Shown here: positions 37,312-46,152 of the stretch, one piece after another | How the letters are laid out: the number at the start of each line of letters is the position of its first letter | Numbering within the stretch: the stretch's first letter is position 1 | Assembly (NCBI RefSeq): GCF_002831565.1 | Contig: NZ_CP025096.1 | Coordinates: forward strand, 8,366,468-8,430,467 | DNA from: Spirosoma pollinicola | GTDB taxonomy: Bacteria > Bacteroidota > Bacteroidia > Cytophagales > Spirosomataceae | Direction of reading: 5' to 3' | DNA: 64,000 bases | Made by a program: the position numbers and the translations under genes | The notes under the pieces: generated by a model | Database searches by the model: none | Told to the model about the DNA's origin: nothing | Seen by the model: the letters and a program-made list of their open reading frames with translations, nothing else

Positions 37312-37350
37312 GGCACTCCCTCAACTTTTGGGGGGAGTGCCTGTTTTCCT
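37312..37350 (+). terminator. Terminator-like hairpin after the guide RNA
   Basis: GGCACTCCC (37312-37320) and GGGAGTGCC (37333-37341) form a perfect 9-bp stem followed by TGTTTTCCTTTGTTTT. It would separate the guide RNA from the cas operon, or act as an attenuator for read-through into cas6. Confidence 0.65.
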
Positions 37351-37354
37351 TTGT

Positions 37355-37382
37355 TTTGTTCAATAGACAGTTACCCTATTTC
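37355..37382 (+). promoter_or_regulatory. Weak candidate cas operon promoter
   Basis: TTTG (37355-37358) is followed after 18 bp by TATTTC (37377-37382), a partial match to the Bacteroidota consensus, 56 bp before the cas6 ATG. It is the best candidate after the terminator, but weak. Confidence 0.3.
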
Positions 37383-37437
37383 ACTGACCTTTTCGCACAA
37401 TCTCCTATACATAAGCATTAACGACTACTTAAACCAC

Positions 37438-38106
37438 ATGCGTCTTCAACTAAACCTCACATCTAATACCCAGCCGGTACCATTTACTTACCTCTACAAT
37501 CTAGTTGGCTCACTACACAAATGGATTGGTGAAAATAACTTATTGCATGATGGGATGAGTTTGTACAGCTTTGGCCGTCTGACGGGTGCTGAAAAAATTG
37601 GCAAACATCTTTATTTCCCAAACGGCTCAACTTTGTCAATCAGTTTTCAAAACAGCGACCATGCATGGGCTATGGCCAAAGGAATTTTGAAAGATGACAG
37701 TTTGGCCTTCGGAATGCGAGTTATTGAAGCAAATGAAATGCCAATACCTTCATTTGAAAATCGCGTCCGATTAGCCACCGATGGCGAAATAGTTGTGCGT
37801 ACTAAGCGGCCAGATGGTAGTCGTCAATACTTGCTTTGGTCGGATGAAGCCGCCAACGAGAAAATGACGCAACTCATGCGGAAGAAGTTACAGGCGGCTG
37901 GCTATAATGAATCTCATCAAACCATCAACATCCGATTCGACCGGGATTACCCGAAAGCGCGTACCCGGCTTATGGACGTGAAAGGTATAAAGCACCGGGG
38001 AAGCATTTGCCCAGTCATTATCGAGGGAACCCCGGAAGCCATTGAGTTTGCCTGGCTAGTCGGGGTAGGCGAATTAACAGGAAGTGGTTTTGGGGCATTG
38101 GTATAG
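37438..38106 (+). CDS. cas6: CRISPR endoribonuclease Cas6
   Basis: From ATG 37438 (MRLQLNLTSNTQPVPFTYLY) the protein has 222 residues, with a RAMP fold and the C-terminal glycine-rich loop GVGELTGSGFGALV diagnostic of Cas6. The frame is open further upstream, but that stretch is the guide-RNA terminator region, so the internal ATG is preferred. Cas6 cuts the repeat RNA at the base of its small hairpin (ACC-UUCG-GGU core) to release crRNAs, and may also process the degenerate repeats upstream. It is the first gene of an eight-gene cas operon. Confidence 0.9.
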   Translation: MRLQLNLTSNTQPVPFTYLYNLVGSLHKWIGENNLLHDGMSLYSFGRLTGAEKIGKHLYFPNGSTLSISFQNSDHAWAMAKGILKDDSLAFGMRVIEANEMPIPSFENRVRLATDGEIVVRTKRPDGSRQYLLWSDEAANEKMTQLMRKKLQAAGYNESHQTINIRFDRDYPKARTRLMDVKGIKHRGSICPVIIEGTPEAIEFAWLVGVGELTGSGFGALV

Positions 38107-38125
38107 ATTACAACCTTTTCTGAAT

Positions 38126-38911
38126 ATGGAACAAATTGACTTAAGTTTTTTCATTGAACCGCCTGAGTTGACTGTTACGGCGATGTTACAAATTGACGCG
38201 CTGGCTCCACTATCGATGGTAGCGGCCCAGCCGGGGGCTTACTATCGAAGTCAACCCGCCCCGACGGAATTTATGCTATATGGCCTTTTGGAAAATGCGC
38301 TGGGCTGGCATTTATCCGCTACTCCCCGTAAACAGGTGATGGACGATCTGAAAAAATCAGCTAAAAAATCAGCTAAAAAAAATGTGGCCTGGGCTAAATC
38401 ACCTTGGATAACTGGTAAACCAACTGGCTCCCCCGAAATCGGATTTGTGAGCTTATTGCAGTACCATGTTGCTTTTGAGGGTTTAGAAAAGCCTGTTCAA
38501 GTTGATACTTTCGATGATTTATGGTCTCAGCAACTACGCGATACGGGACGCTCATTTTTTGGCGGAAGCCGCCACTATGATGCTTCGTTGTCTGATTTGA
38601 TGACACGCGAACGTCGAGGTGACGTTGAATTTGGCGACCGGGCGGAACACGAAGTACTTCGTGATGAATCCCTGTTACTAGCGGCCGATGGAGCTAAGAT
38701 TCAGTATAAGTCGGTACGAAGCAAGTTCCCACATTATTACGTCAGTCCAACGGTTCGGGAATACGTCATTCCGCGAAGCCCTTATTTGTTTCGGCTTCTA
38801 ACGACACCATCAGTTTCAGCCTTGTTGAAAGATGCGTTTAACGACCCATCAGCGCCCTTATATATAGGCTCTAACGATGGTTGGGTAGACGTTAGCTATG
38901 AAGAATTATGA
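38126..38911 (+). CDS. cas5: Cascade subunit Cas5
   Basis: The 261-residue protein starts at ATG 38126 (MEQIDLSFFIEPPELTVTAM) 19 bp after cas6. The N-terminal APLSMVAAQPGAYYRSQPAP followed by TEFMLYGLLENALGWHL is the Cas5 RAMP pattern. Cas5 binds the 5' handle of the crRNA in Cascade. A Lys-rich direct repeat (KKSAKKSAKKN, residues about 75-86) is noticeable. The stop overlaps the cas8 start by four bases (ATGA), so the two are translationally coupled. Confidence 0.85.
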   Translation: MEQIDLSFFIEPPELTVTAMLQIDALAPLSMVAAQPGAYYRSQPAPTEFMLYGLLENALGWHLSATPRKQVMDDLKKSAKKSAKKNVAWAKSPWITGKPTGSPEIGFVSLLQYHVAFEGLEKPVQVDTFDDLWSQQLRDTGRSFFGGSRHYDASLSDLMTRERRGDVEFGDRAEHEVLRDESLLLAADGAKIQYKSVRSKFPHYYVSPTVREYVIPRSPYLFRLLTTPSVSALLKDAFNDPSAPLYIGSNDGWVDVSYEEL

Positions 38912-40542
38912 TCGACTTAGATTTTTTACACCCATACCCTCGTTACGGGGTGGCTGCTGCACTAGTTGAGCAAAACGCTTTTTTAGACGGGTTGACCACA
39001 TGGCAACACGTAGCCGAATTAGCTTGGAAAGCAATTGACCGAGCGCTATTGCGCTACACGTTATTTACATCGGATGATCCACTTCTGGAAACGACCGAGG
39101 TTCTTCGGTTTGACTACTTAGATGAAAAAGTATTGGACCCCGGCAAGAAAAGCGGTCAAATAGCCGCCAAGGGATATTATCTGCCGCCGTATGTAATCAC
39201 TACAGATGGCTCGTCGGCGGCAACGGTAGCCGAAGCCCGGACCATTCGAGATTTATTAAAAAAGGCAACCGAAGAGGATCTGATTAAGACACAAAAACTG
39301 AAACGATCATTTGCTCCGTTGACCAGCAAAGTAAATAACGGGCGTTCATCAATGGCTGAACCAAAGTCAACACTGCTTGAAGCGGCTTTTACCGTTGTAG
39401 CGACACTGACCGAGTTTAAACCAGCCGCACAGGTATCGGTAGGCAAGGGAATGGCCAACACGACCATTATTCCAGATTTGCCCTTAGTGGATGGAGAATT
39501 TGAACCTTTGATTGATTTTGTGCAGGTCTTCGCCGATTTACGGGTACGTAAGCAGAATTACCAAGTCAAAAACGACGATATGTTGCTGGCTAAAGTTGAT
39601 CCGAAAGATCGCAAATACCGGCGACCACAACTGTTTCGGGGGAACTACCCGAATGCTCCCCGTGACGGGTCACTAGGAGCCATTTCGCTGGTGGCCGCTA
39701 TCGGTGCTTGGGCTCGTGAAGGAGGGCGGTTTAGTCATAAGCAAAAAGACGGTACGAGTCGTGAAGAGCCGAGAGCCGAATTTGCCGAACGTGTGTTAGA
39801 TCAGTTAGCTGAAAAGCCACTTTACATTCTTTCGTACGAAGGGGTGGGGCAGGAAAAATACGGGCACCATCTAGTCGATATGGCTCTCCACTATGACCTG
39901 CCCGCTATTGTCAGGGCGGCTCATCGAGCCATGCCATTTGGCGTCGAAAAACTTGATGATCCCAAATTCAAACTTTACAAACGGTTTTTCGACCGATTTC
40001 TACAACAACTTGACCGGCCCACCTTCCGGGATTTCATGGCCGCGCGAAACGAATATCCTTTTGAGTTAGCTCCAATCTTCATAAAATATATGGAAACAGA
40101 ACACCACCTATCCCCCGAATTAATTGCGTCGGCTCGCGCATACGGACAGTCTTTAAATTATGCGGCCTATGTTACGGCCGAATCTGAACGGCAGGATGAT
40201 ATCAAGAACAAACGTCGTGAACGTCCGCTAAGCGAATACAAAAACCGTATTCTGGTTCAATTTGAGAGTACCATTTTGAGTGCAAAAACGCCGACCGCCT
40301 TACTTTCACAAATGGGCATCATTGTAGGACGATTAACAGGACGTGAAATGGATAGTAAAGCTGGATTTTTTATGGAAACCGCGGCAGGCTGGCCCGACAG
40401 CCAGTTATCACTAGCCCAAGAACTCATTACAGCATTCATGCGCCTGAGTTCATATCGGCCTAAAGAAGTGACAGGCGATAATGCTATCCCCCCAGAAGAA
40501 ACCATTATAGACAATCCGGCTAACGATCCAATGCCTGCCTGA
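38908..40542 (+). CDS. Cascade large subunit, Cas8-like
   Basis: This 544-residue protein is identified as the large subunit mainly by its position between cas5 and cas7 and by its size; large subunits diverge strongly. I cannot see a zinc-finger motif. The order cas5-cas8-cas7 and the cas7 type resemble Bacteroidota variants such as the Porphyromonas-type (Csp1/Csp2) subtype, but the presence of cas6 and a GAAAT-ending repeat also recall I-B. Its expected role is PAM recognition and target-strand handling. Confidence 0.7.
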   Translation: MIDLDFLHPYPRYGVAAALVEQNAFLDGLTTWQHVAELAWKAIDRALLRYTLFTSDDPLLETTEVLRFDYLDEKVLDPGKKSGQIAAKGYYLPPYVITTDGSSAATVAEARTIRDLLKKATEEDLIKTQKLKRSFAPLTSKVNNGRSSMAEPKSTLLEAAFTVVATLTEFKPAAQVSVGKGMANTTIIPDLPLVDGEFEPLIDFVQVFADLRVRKQNYQVKNDDMLLAKVDPKDRKYRRPQLFRGNYPNAPRDGSLGAISLVAAIGAWAREGGRFSHKQKDGTSREEPRAEFAERVLDQLAEKPLYILSYEGVGQEKYGHHLVDMALHYDLPAIVRAAHRAMPFGVEKLDDPKFKLYKRFFDRFLQQLDRPTFRDFMAARNEYPFELAPIFIKYMETEHHLSPELIASARAYGQSLNYAAYVTAESERQDDIKNKRRERPLSEYKNRILVQFESTILSAKTPTALLSQMGIIVGRLTGREMDSKAGFFMETAAGWPDSQLSLAQELITAFMRLSSYRPKEVTGDNAIPPEETIIDNPANDPMPA

Positions 40543-40577
40543 ATACCATTCTTGAACTTCTTAAAAACAGACAACCA

Positions 40578-41474
40578 ATGAAAATCAAATCAATTACGGT
40601 TACGTTACTTGCCCCCATGTCCGACCATGCCGCTAACCGGGGCGAGAAATTGCTCGGTAACGCATCATCCATTAAACGCCGACCCGATGGGCGGGTATAT
40701 ATTTCTGGTCAGATGCAACGCCACGCCTTGTTTAGTGCTATTGATCGACTTAACGAAGACCATCCGCAGCGTAACGGTACGTATGTTGCTAACGGCGATG
40801 GTCCATCAACGAATGTGGCAAAGGACCTTCGTAGTGATCTGGGCGGCTACCTCGATACAAATAAAGACGACTATTCGGGTCGCCGAACTGCTCCAGCTAC
40901 GGCAACTCCCGGTGTGGCGCAGGCAACGAGTCAAATTGGACGGGATTTATTAGTGCGGCTTCGGATGGATGAGAGTAAAGATTCAGGTCGTAAACAGGCG
41001 TTGGCCACCAACGAGTATAGTCAAAATGATCTCATGCAGATGAGTTTTCACCTCGACGTTGGAGCCGTAGGCGTAACCAAAGAGTATAAGTACGAAACAG
41101 AAGCGCACGTCGCAACCACCTACAAAAATCATTTAGAGGGCCAAGACGGTGAACATGCCCGCCGGGTGCGGTTGTTTCTGGATGCTACTCGTTCCATAAC
41201 AGACTATGCCAATCAGGCCCGTAACGCTACTACCGCAGAGCCACAAAAAGTGCTTATCGTACTGGACACTAAGATGAGTAGGAAAGCCGTTCGCTATTTT
41301 GCCCCTGGCACGAACGCCACTGAAAAGACGCGTATCTTGGCCGAACTGGATAATCGGGATGCCATTTACTTTCTTGGCGACGATACGAACCCAGACACGC
41401 TTAGTGTCGATGAGGCTTATCAACAGGCATTAGCGGCATTGGATACTAATGACTTGTATACACCTGTAGCCTGA
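40578..41474 (+). CDS. cas7: Cascade backbone subunit Cas7
   Basis: The 298-residue RAMP protein begins MKIKSITVTLLAPMSDHAAN, with the early YISGQMQRHALFSAID segment and a central SFHLDVGAVGVTKEYKYETE strand typical of Cas7 (DevR/Csp1-like). Copies polymerise along the crRNA spacer. It follows the large subunit by 35 bp and precedes cas3 by 6 bp. Confidence 0.85.
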   Translation: MKIKSITVTLLAPMSDHAANRGEKLLGNASSIKRRPDGRVYISGQMQRHALFSAIDRLNEDHPQRNGTYVANGDGPSTNVAKDLRSDLGGYLDTNKDDYSGRRTAPATATPGVAQATSQIGRDLLVRLRMDESKDSGRKQALATNEYSQNDLMQMSFHLDVGAVGVTKEYKYETEAHVATTYKNHLEGQDGEHARRVRLFLDATRSITDYANQARNATTAEPQKVLIVLDTKMSRKAVRYFAPGTNATEKTRILAELDNRDAIYFLGDDTNPDTLSVDEAYQQALAALDTNDLYTPVA

Positions 41475-41480
41475 TTAGTT

Positions 41481-43967
41481 ATGGAGCCGTTAGCCAAACC
41501 CTCAGGTATCACGCTCAGAGACCATCGGCAACACGTCTATGATGAAGCATTGGCTTTACTGGACGCACATCCTTTCTGGGAAAAAAAGTATAAAGAACTG
41601 ACCGGAGACGATTTGCGCTACCGGCTCAAGCGCGTGGCCTGGTGGCACGATGCAGGAAAAGCCCATCCAACATGGCGCGATGCCTGTCGTTCTGACTATA
41701 ACTTGTACAGATCGTGGCGGCAGAAAAACGGTATGATTATTGAAGAGCCAGACCCATCACAAAACGCGGTTGACTTCAAAAAGTATGAAGCGGCCATGCG
41801 TAAGGCGAAGAAAAATAGCAGCCCAAATCTGCAGAATGCAGGCTTGCGCCATGAATTCGACTCACTGGCGCAAGCTCTGAATCAACTCAGAGGGGATGAC
41901 ACTATTACATTGACTGAACAAGTTGCGATTGCCGCCCATCATGGTAAATTGAATCACCGCCACATCAACCGATGGCAACAGGATGGGAAGTCGCAAAAGG
42001 ATGATACAAAGGGGCCATATTGGTCTTTATGGGCTAAGTTGAACAATGAATCTGATTTGATTGGCAGAACAGGTAAAAGTTCACGTAGCCGAGACGATTG
42101 GCAACTACGAGTACTTGAGCGGTACCGCATTGCCGCCGTGCGTTCTCTCCTGCAACTGGCCGATACCCGGGCCAGTCGGAGAGAAAGCGGAGGTATAACC
42201 CCTGACCTAGAACCGTTTCATTATCATTTTCCTGACAACTGGACGAAGCGAGATGTGCAGGAAGCTGTACTAACCGGGGCTGACCAACCTATTTGTATCC
42301 TGCGGGCCAAAACTGGATCAGGCAAAACCGATGCGTCTTTACTGTGGGCAAAGCATCAGATTGTTGGAAATCAAAAACCAGTCGTTGATGAAGAAAAACC
42401 GGAATGGGCTCAAAAAGCAGACCGCCTAACTATTGCCATGCCAACGCGTTTTACATCCAACGCGTTAGCAATTAGTGTCGACAAGAATGTAAGCTCAACA
42501 GGCTTGTACCATTCCAGTGCCTGGTATACCCGCTACGGCAATGTATCAGACAAAGAGCGTGATGATGCTAAAGAACTGCATAAACTGGCGCGTGGTTTGG
42601 CTACTCCGGTAACCGTGTGTACGATAGATCACTTACTTCTTTGCCTGACAGGAACCAAGGAAGACCAGCATACAAGTTTCTTTTTTCTGGCTAACAGTGC
42701 CGTAGTATTCGATGAAGCGGACTTTTATGATCCATTCGTTCAAGCCAATTTGATTGTTTTACTCGATACACTACGGCTATTGAAGGTGCCTGTATTGATT
42801 ATGAGTGCCACTGTGCCAGATTCACTTCGGGTACGGTATAACATACCTGATGCCATTGTGGACGTAAAGGCTGGTGCGCAAACAGCCAAATGCCCTATTG
42901 TATGGCGTGGGGCTGTTGAAGGGCCTAAAGACGTAGAAGGTATTTTGAAAGGTATGGTTCGTCGGGGCACGGGTATTGTATATGCGAATACCGTAGATCG
43001 AGCATATGCCTATTATCAATGGTTTGCGGAACAATTCAAAAAAGGAGGCCCAAAGCCTATATTATATCACAGCCGTTACACGGAACCCGATAAGAAGGCA
43101 ATCGAAGATGAGTTGATTGCAATGCTGGGGAAAGATGCCTGGACAGAACATAAAAATGCGGAAGGAATTGCCATTTTAACTCAAATAGGGGAAATGTCAA
43201 TCAATATCAGCGCGCCGATTATGTTGTCAGATGCCTGTCCCTGGGATAGATTGGCGCAGCGAGCCGGACGATTGGACCGTTTCGGCCTTGACCCAATGGG
43301 TGGAATCTTATATGTAGTTGAGCCATTGCGAGATGGGACTTCTTACCCAGCTCCGTATGGTGAATTACCCAAAGGCGGAAAAGGCTGGATTCCGGCTGAA
43401 GCATTTACGCAAACCGTTCAGGAATTAGCCAGCGAATTTGACGAAATTCCCACGCCGGTTTCATCAGCCAGCTTTGTAGAACGAGTCAATAATCTTTACA
43501 GGGAACAGCCTACTTTTACCTCAAAAATTGAGCAAAATCGAGATCGACTCAAAGACTTAATGAAACTTAACTGGATGATTGTCTCAAATCAACATGCTGA
43601 TGAGGAGCAGATTACTGTTTCGGGAGAATGGAAAAGTAGAGACATTCCTCCTCAACAAACGGTCTTTATCAGCTTGCCTGAATTCGATGCAACAGAAGAC
43701 GAAGAGGGTGTATATGTATTTAAAAATTGGGATACGTATCGTGGTTACGAATTAGAGGCTGGTATTAGTTGTCCTGATTATCTAGTTCGAATGGGAAATG
43801 AGCGGAAGCAGTTATATCCTTTTGTATTTAGAGTAGGAGAAGACAAAGATCCTCATACAGTTCTAATTCTTGTCGATGGTATCTACACATCTGAAACAGG
43901 ATTGGCTCTTTTGGGTAAAGGAGAAAAGACAGATCGAGCAAAAGGAGTTATTGAAAGCAACTCATGA
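41481..43967 (+). CDS. cas3: Cas3 HD-nuclease/helicase fusion
   Basis: This 828-residue protein has an N-terminal HD nuclease (His56-Asp57 in WWHDAGK, His124 in GLRHEFDSL, His153-154 in AAHHGK) and an SF2 helicase. The helicase has Walker A AKTGSGKT at 276-283, DEAD at 411-414, SAT at 442-444 and QRAGRLDR at 593-600. All motifs needed to unwind and degrade Cascade-bound DNA are present, so interference looks intact. The stop overlaps cas4 by four bases. Confidence 0.96.
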   Translation: MEPLAKPSGITLRDHRQHVYDEALALLDAHPFWEKKYKELTGDDLRYRLKRVAWWHDAGKAHPTWRDACRSDYNLYRSWRQKNGMIIEEPDPSQNAVDFKKYEAAMRKAKKNSSPNLQNAGLRHEFDSLAQALNQLRGDDTITLTEQVAIAAHHGKLNHRHINRWQQDGKSQKDDTKGPYWSLWAKLNNESDLIGRTGKSSRSRDDWQLRVLERYRIAAVRSLLQLADTRASRRESGGITPDLEPFHYHFPDNWTKRDVQEAVLTGADQPICILRAKTGSGKTDASLLWAKHQIVGNQKPVVDEEKPEWAQKADRLTIAMPTRFTSNALAISVDKNVSSTGLYHSSAWYTRYGNVSDKERDDAKELHKLARGLATPVTVCTIDHLLLCLTGTKEDQHTSFFFLANSAVVFDEADFYDPFVQANLIVLLDTLRLLKVPVLIMSATVPDSLRVRYNIPDAIVDVKAGAQTAKCPIVWRGAVEGPKDVEGILKGMVRRGTGIVYANTVDRAYAYYQWFAEQFKKGGPKPILYHSRYTEPDKKAIEDELIAMLGKDAWTEHKNAEGIAILTQIGEMSINISAPIMLSDACPWDRLAQRAGRLDRFGLDPMGGILYVVEPLRDGTSYPAPYGELPKGGKGWIPAEAFTQTVQELASEFDEIPTPVSSASFVERVNNLYREQPTFTSKIEQNRDRLKDLMKLNWMIVSNQHADEEQITVSGEWKSRDIPPQQTVFISLPEFDATEDEEGVYVFKNWDTYRGYELEAGISCPDYLVRMGNERKQLYPFVFRVGEDKDPHTVLILVDGIYTSETGLALLGKGEKTDRAKGVIESNS

Positions 43968-44515
43968 ATATCACCTCCAAACTCCGAATCGGCGGGATGC
44001 TCGTGGGGTACTACCGGCTGTGCCCTCGTAAGGCCTGGCTATCCATGCGGGGTATCTGGATGGAGCAGGAGTCGGATACGGTGGCGCTGGGACGGTTGCT
44101 GGATGAGTACAGTTACGACCGATCCGACAAGCATATTGAGATCAATGCCGAAGCCCCCGACGGTACGCCCTTGGTGGGCAAAATCGACCGGGCCACCCTG
44201 AAGAATGGGGTGCTGCACGAAACCAAGAAAAGTCGATCCTGCGAAGATGCCCATCTTTGGCAGGTTCGGTTTTATCTCTGGTTGCTTACCCGAAACGGCG
44301 TAACCCGATCCGACGGGTCGCCGTTTCGGGGACAGTTAGATTACCCTCTGCTACGACGTACCGAATGGGTCACGTTGGAACCAGAACATATTGATGAGCT
44401 TGTAGCTACCGTTTCGGCGATTCGCGAATTAGCTACGCAGGACGTCCCTCCGACCCGGCTCCTTAAACGAACCTTTTGTACCAAATGCGCTTTCGATGAG
44501 CTGTGTTATGGATAA
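43964..44515 (+). CDS. cas4: Cas4 exonuclease
   Basis: This 183-residue RecB-like nuclease has the N-terminal Cys of LCPRKAWL, the catalytic region GKIDRATL...HETKKS, the QVRFYLWLL helix, and three C-terminal cysteines in FCTKCAFDELCYG for the Fe-S cluster. Cas4 trims prespacers and selects PAM during adaptation with Cas1-Cas2. All key residues are visible. Confidence 0.93.
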   Translation: MNITSKLRIGGMLVGYYRLCPRKAWLSMRGIWMEQESDTVALGRLLDEYSYDRSDKHIEINAEAPDGTPLVGKIDRATLKNGVLHETKKSRSCEDAHLWQVRFYLWLLTRNGVTRSDGSPFRGQLDYPLLRRTEWVTLEPEHIDELVATVSAIRELATQDVPPTRLLKRTFCTKCAFDELCYG

Positions 44516-44558
44516 TCGACTGACGGCCATCTCGTTTACCGTGAGAAATCACTAAAAT

Positions 44559-45644
44559 ATGAAAAAGCCCCATTATTTGTTTTCGAGTGGCCGACTGCGC
44601 CGACAGCATAACACACTAGCCCTGGAACGAGCGACTGGCGAGCGAACTCCCGACGATGATCCCACCGATGAAGGCTTACCATCGGTGACACCCGATGGCA
44701 AAAATCATCCCTTTCCCGTCGAGACAGTCGATAGTCTGTACATCTTTGGGGAGGTCGATATTAATACCAAACTCATTACGTTTTTGGGCCAGCAGGGCAT
44801 TCCGACGTTTTTTTACGACTACTACGGCTATTATACGGCCACGCTTTATCCACGGGAAAGCCAACTGTCGGGGCGGTTGCGGGTCGATCAGGCTCGGCAT
44901 TACCTAAGCCCCAAACGACGGCTGGTATTGGCGCGGGCCTTCGTCGAATCGGCGTTGTTTAACATTGAGCGAGTAATCAAATACTATCAGCCCCGGCTTA
45001 GTGGCGACGAACAGCTAGCCGTTCAAAAAACGTTGCTCGACCTGAAACGGGACCGGGATGCCTTACCGCTGACAGTGGATATTCCTACATTAATGGCCGT
45101 AGAAGGACGTATTCGGGATCGGTATTATCGATTATGGCCTTATTTCCTTGGGCCTGAAGTAGCGGCTCGTTTTCCCTTCAATAAGCGTGAACGTCGGCCA
45201 CCGTCCAACGAACTGAACGCCCTGATTTCCTTTGGCAACTCGCTTTGTTACACCACCGTGCTGCGTCAGATTTACCGGACGGCTCTTGACCCGACTGTTG
45301 CATTTCTGCACGAGCCTGGTGATCGGCGCTTTTCATTGGCCCTCGATCTGGCCGAAGTGTTTAAGCCACTGCTGGTTGATCGAATGATTTTTCGGTTGAT
45401 CAAAACCGCCGAATTGACACCTAAACATTTTTAGAAGCATCTGGGGGGCTGTTATTTATCCGAGGCTGGTCGAAAAATTGTTGTGGGCCACTGGGACGAG
45501 CGGCTTAGCCAAACGGTGCAACACCGAACCATGAATAAGAAGGTGTCTTATGAGCGGCTAATCCGGCTGGAATGCTACAAACTAGTACGTCACCTCTGCG
45601 ATCCCGTGGGTGAGCCTTACCAGGGTTTTCATATGTGGTGGTAA
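44559..45644 (+). pseudogene. cas1: cas1 with an in-frame amber codon
   Basis: The frame from ATG 44559 encodes Cas1 with catalytic Glu182 (MAVEGRIR), His251 (FLHEPGDRRFS) and Asp263 (ALDLAEVFKP). TAG at 45432-45434 (codon 292) interrupts it. The same frame continues with KHLGGCYLSEAGRKIVVGHW and a typical Cas1 end to TAA at 45642-45644, 361 codons in all. A one-base change from a sense codon explains it. The truncated product keeps the active site but loses about 69 C-terminal residues. Alternatives are sequencing error, suppression or a truncated but working Cas1. Confidence 0.9.
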
Positions 45645-45672
45645 TGACGTTTATACCTAACCGTTTCTACTG

Positions 45673-45936
45673 ATGCCTTTTTGTATTGCGGTATATGATG
45701 TGAACCAGAAACGGACGGGCAAGATGCTCAAGCTCTTTCGGCGGTATCTAACTTGGGTACAAAACTCCGTTTTCGAGGGTGACTTAACTCCTGCTCAACT
45801 GAAGCAATTGCAACAGGAAGCCGATATGCTTTTACAAGATAATGATGGGATCGTCTTTTATCAGCTTCGCGACGAGCGTTACGTGGAGCGAATTGCTTTA
45901 GGCGTTGATATTACGAACCGAAGTCGGTTTTTATAA
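45673..45936 (+). CDS. cas2: Cas2
   Basis: The 87-residue ferredoxin-fold protein begins MPFCIAVYDVNQKRTGKMLK, has the conserved YDV metal-binding strand, and VFEGDLTPAQLKQL, a standard Cas2 motif. It forms the Cas1-Cas2 integrase core. It is the last cas gene, followed by the leader. Confidence 0.95.
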   Translation: MPFCIAVYDVNQKRTGKMLKLFRRYLTWVQNSVFEGDLTPAQLKQLQQEADMLLQDNDGIVFYQLRDERYVERIALGVDITNRSRFL

Positions 45937-46152
45937 GTCGTCGGACAGGTCCAAAAGCAAAGATGATTAGCTAGTTAAGTGTATTTTTCGCATGACTCAC
46001 CAGTAAACTATTGATAAAGAGTTAGTTGGTTAAGTCGTCAGCCTGCCGGTATATTTACAGTACTGGACGCTGACGACTTTGGTTTGTTCTTTGACCTACT
46101 AAAAAGTGTTTCCAGGCCGTAAAAAGGCCTATTTTTGTGTAAATTTCGCTTG
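45937..46152 (+). promoter_or_regulatory. CRISPR leader with promoter and inverted repeats
   Basis: This 216-bp AT-rich leader holds a perfect 11-bp inverted repeat AAGTCGTCAGC (46032-46042) / GCTGACGACTT (46069-46079), a small hairpin AGGCC/GGCCT near 46114-46129, and TATTTTTG (46130-46137). The last is a perfect TAnnTTTG box 15 bp before the first repeat, with TTTC (46109-46112) at the -33 spacing. Transcription of the array on the plus strand is therefore likely. Confidence 0.65.

Noticed and set aside
37255..37437. Extended N-terminus of Cas6 from the upstream in-frame start.
   Set aside because: The extension would cross the degenerate repeat and terminator hairpin; the ATG at 37438 begins with normal Cas6 sequence.
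38121..38127. A second seed-like match (TGAATAT) to the CRISPR-like spacer just before cas5, preceded by TTC.
   Set aside because: Only 7 nt match before a mismatch; this is expected by chance in AT-rich sequence.
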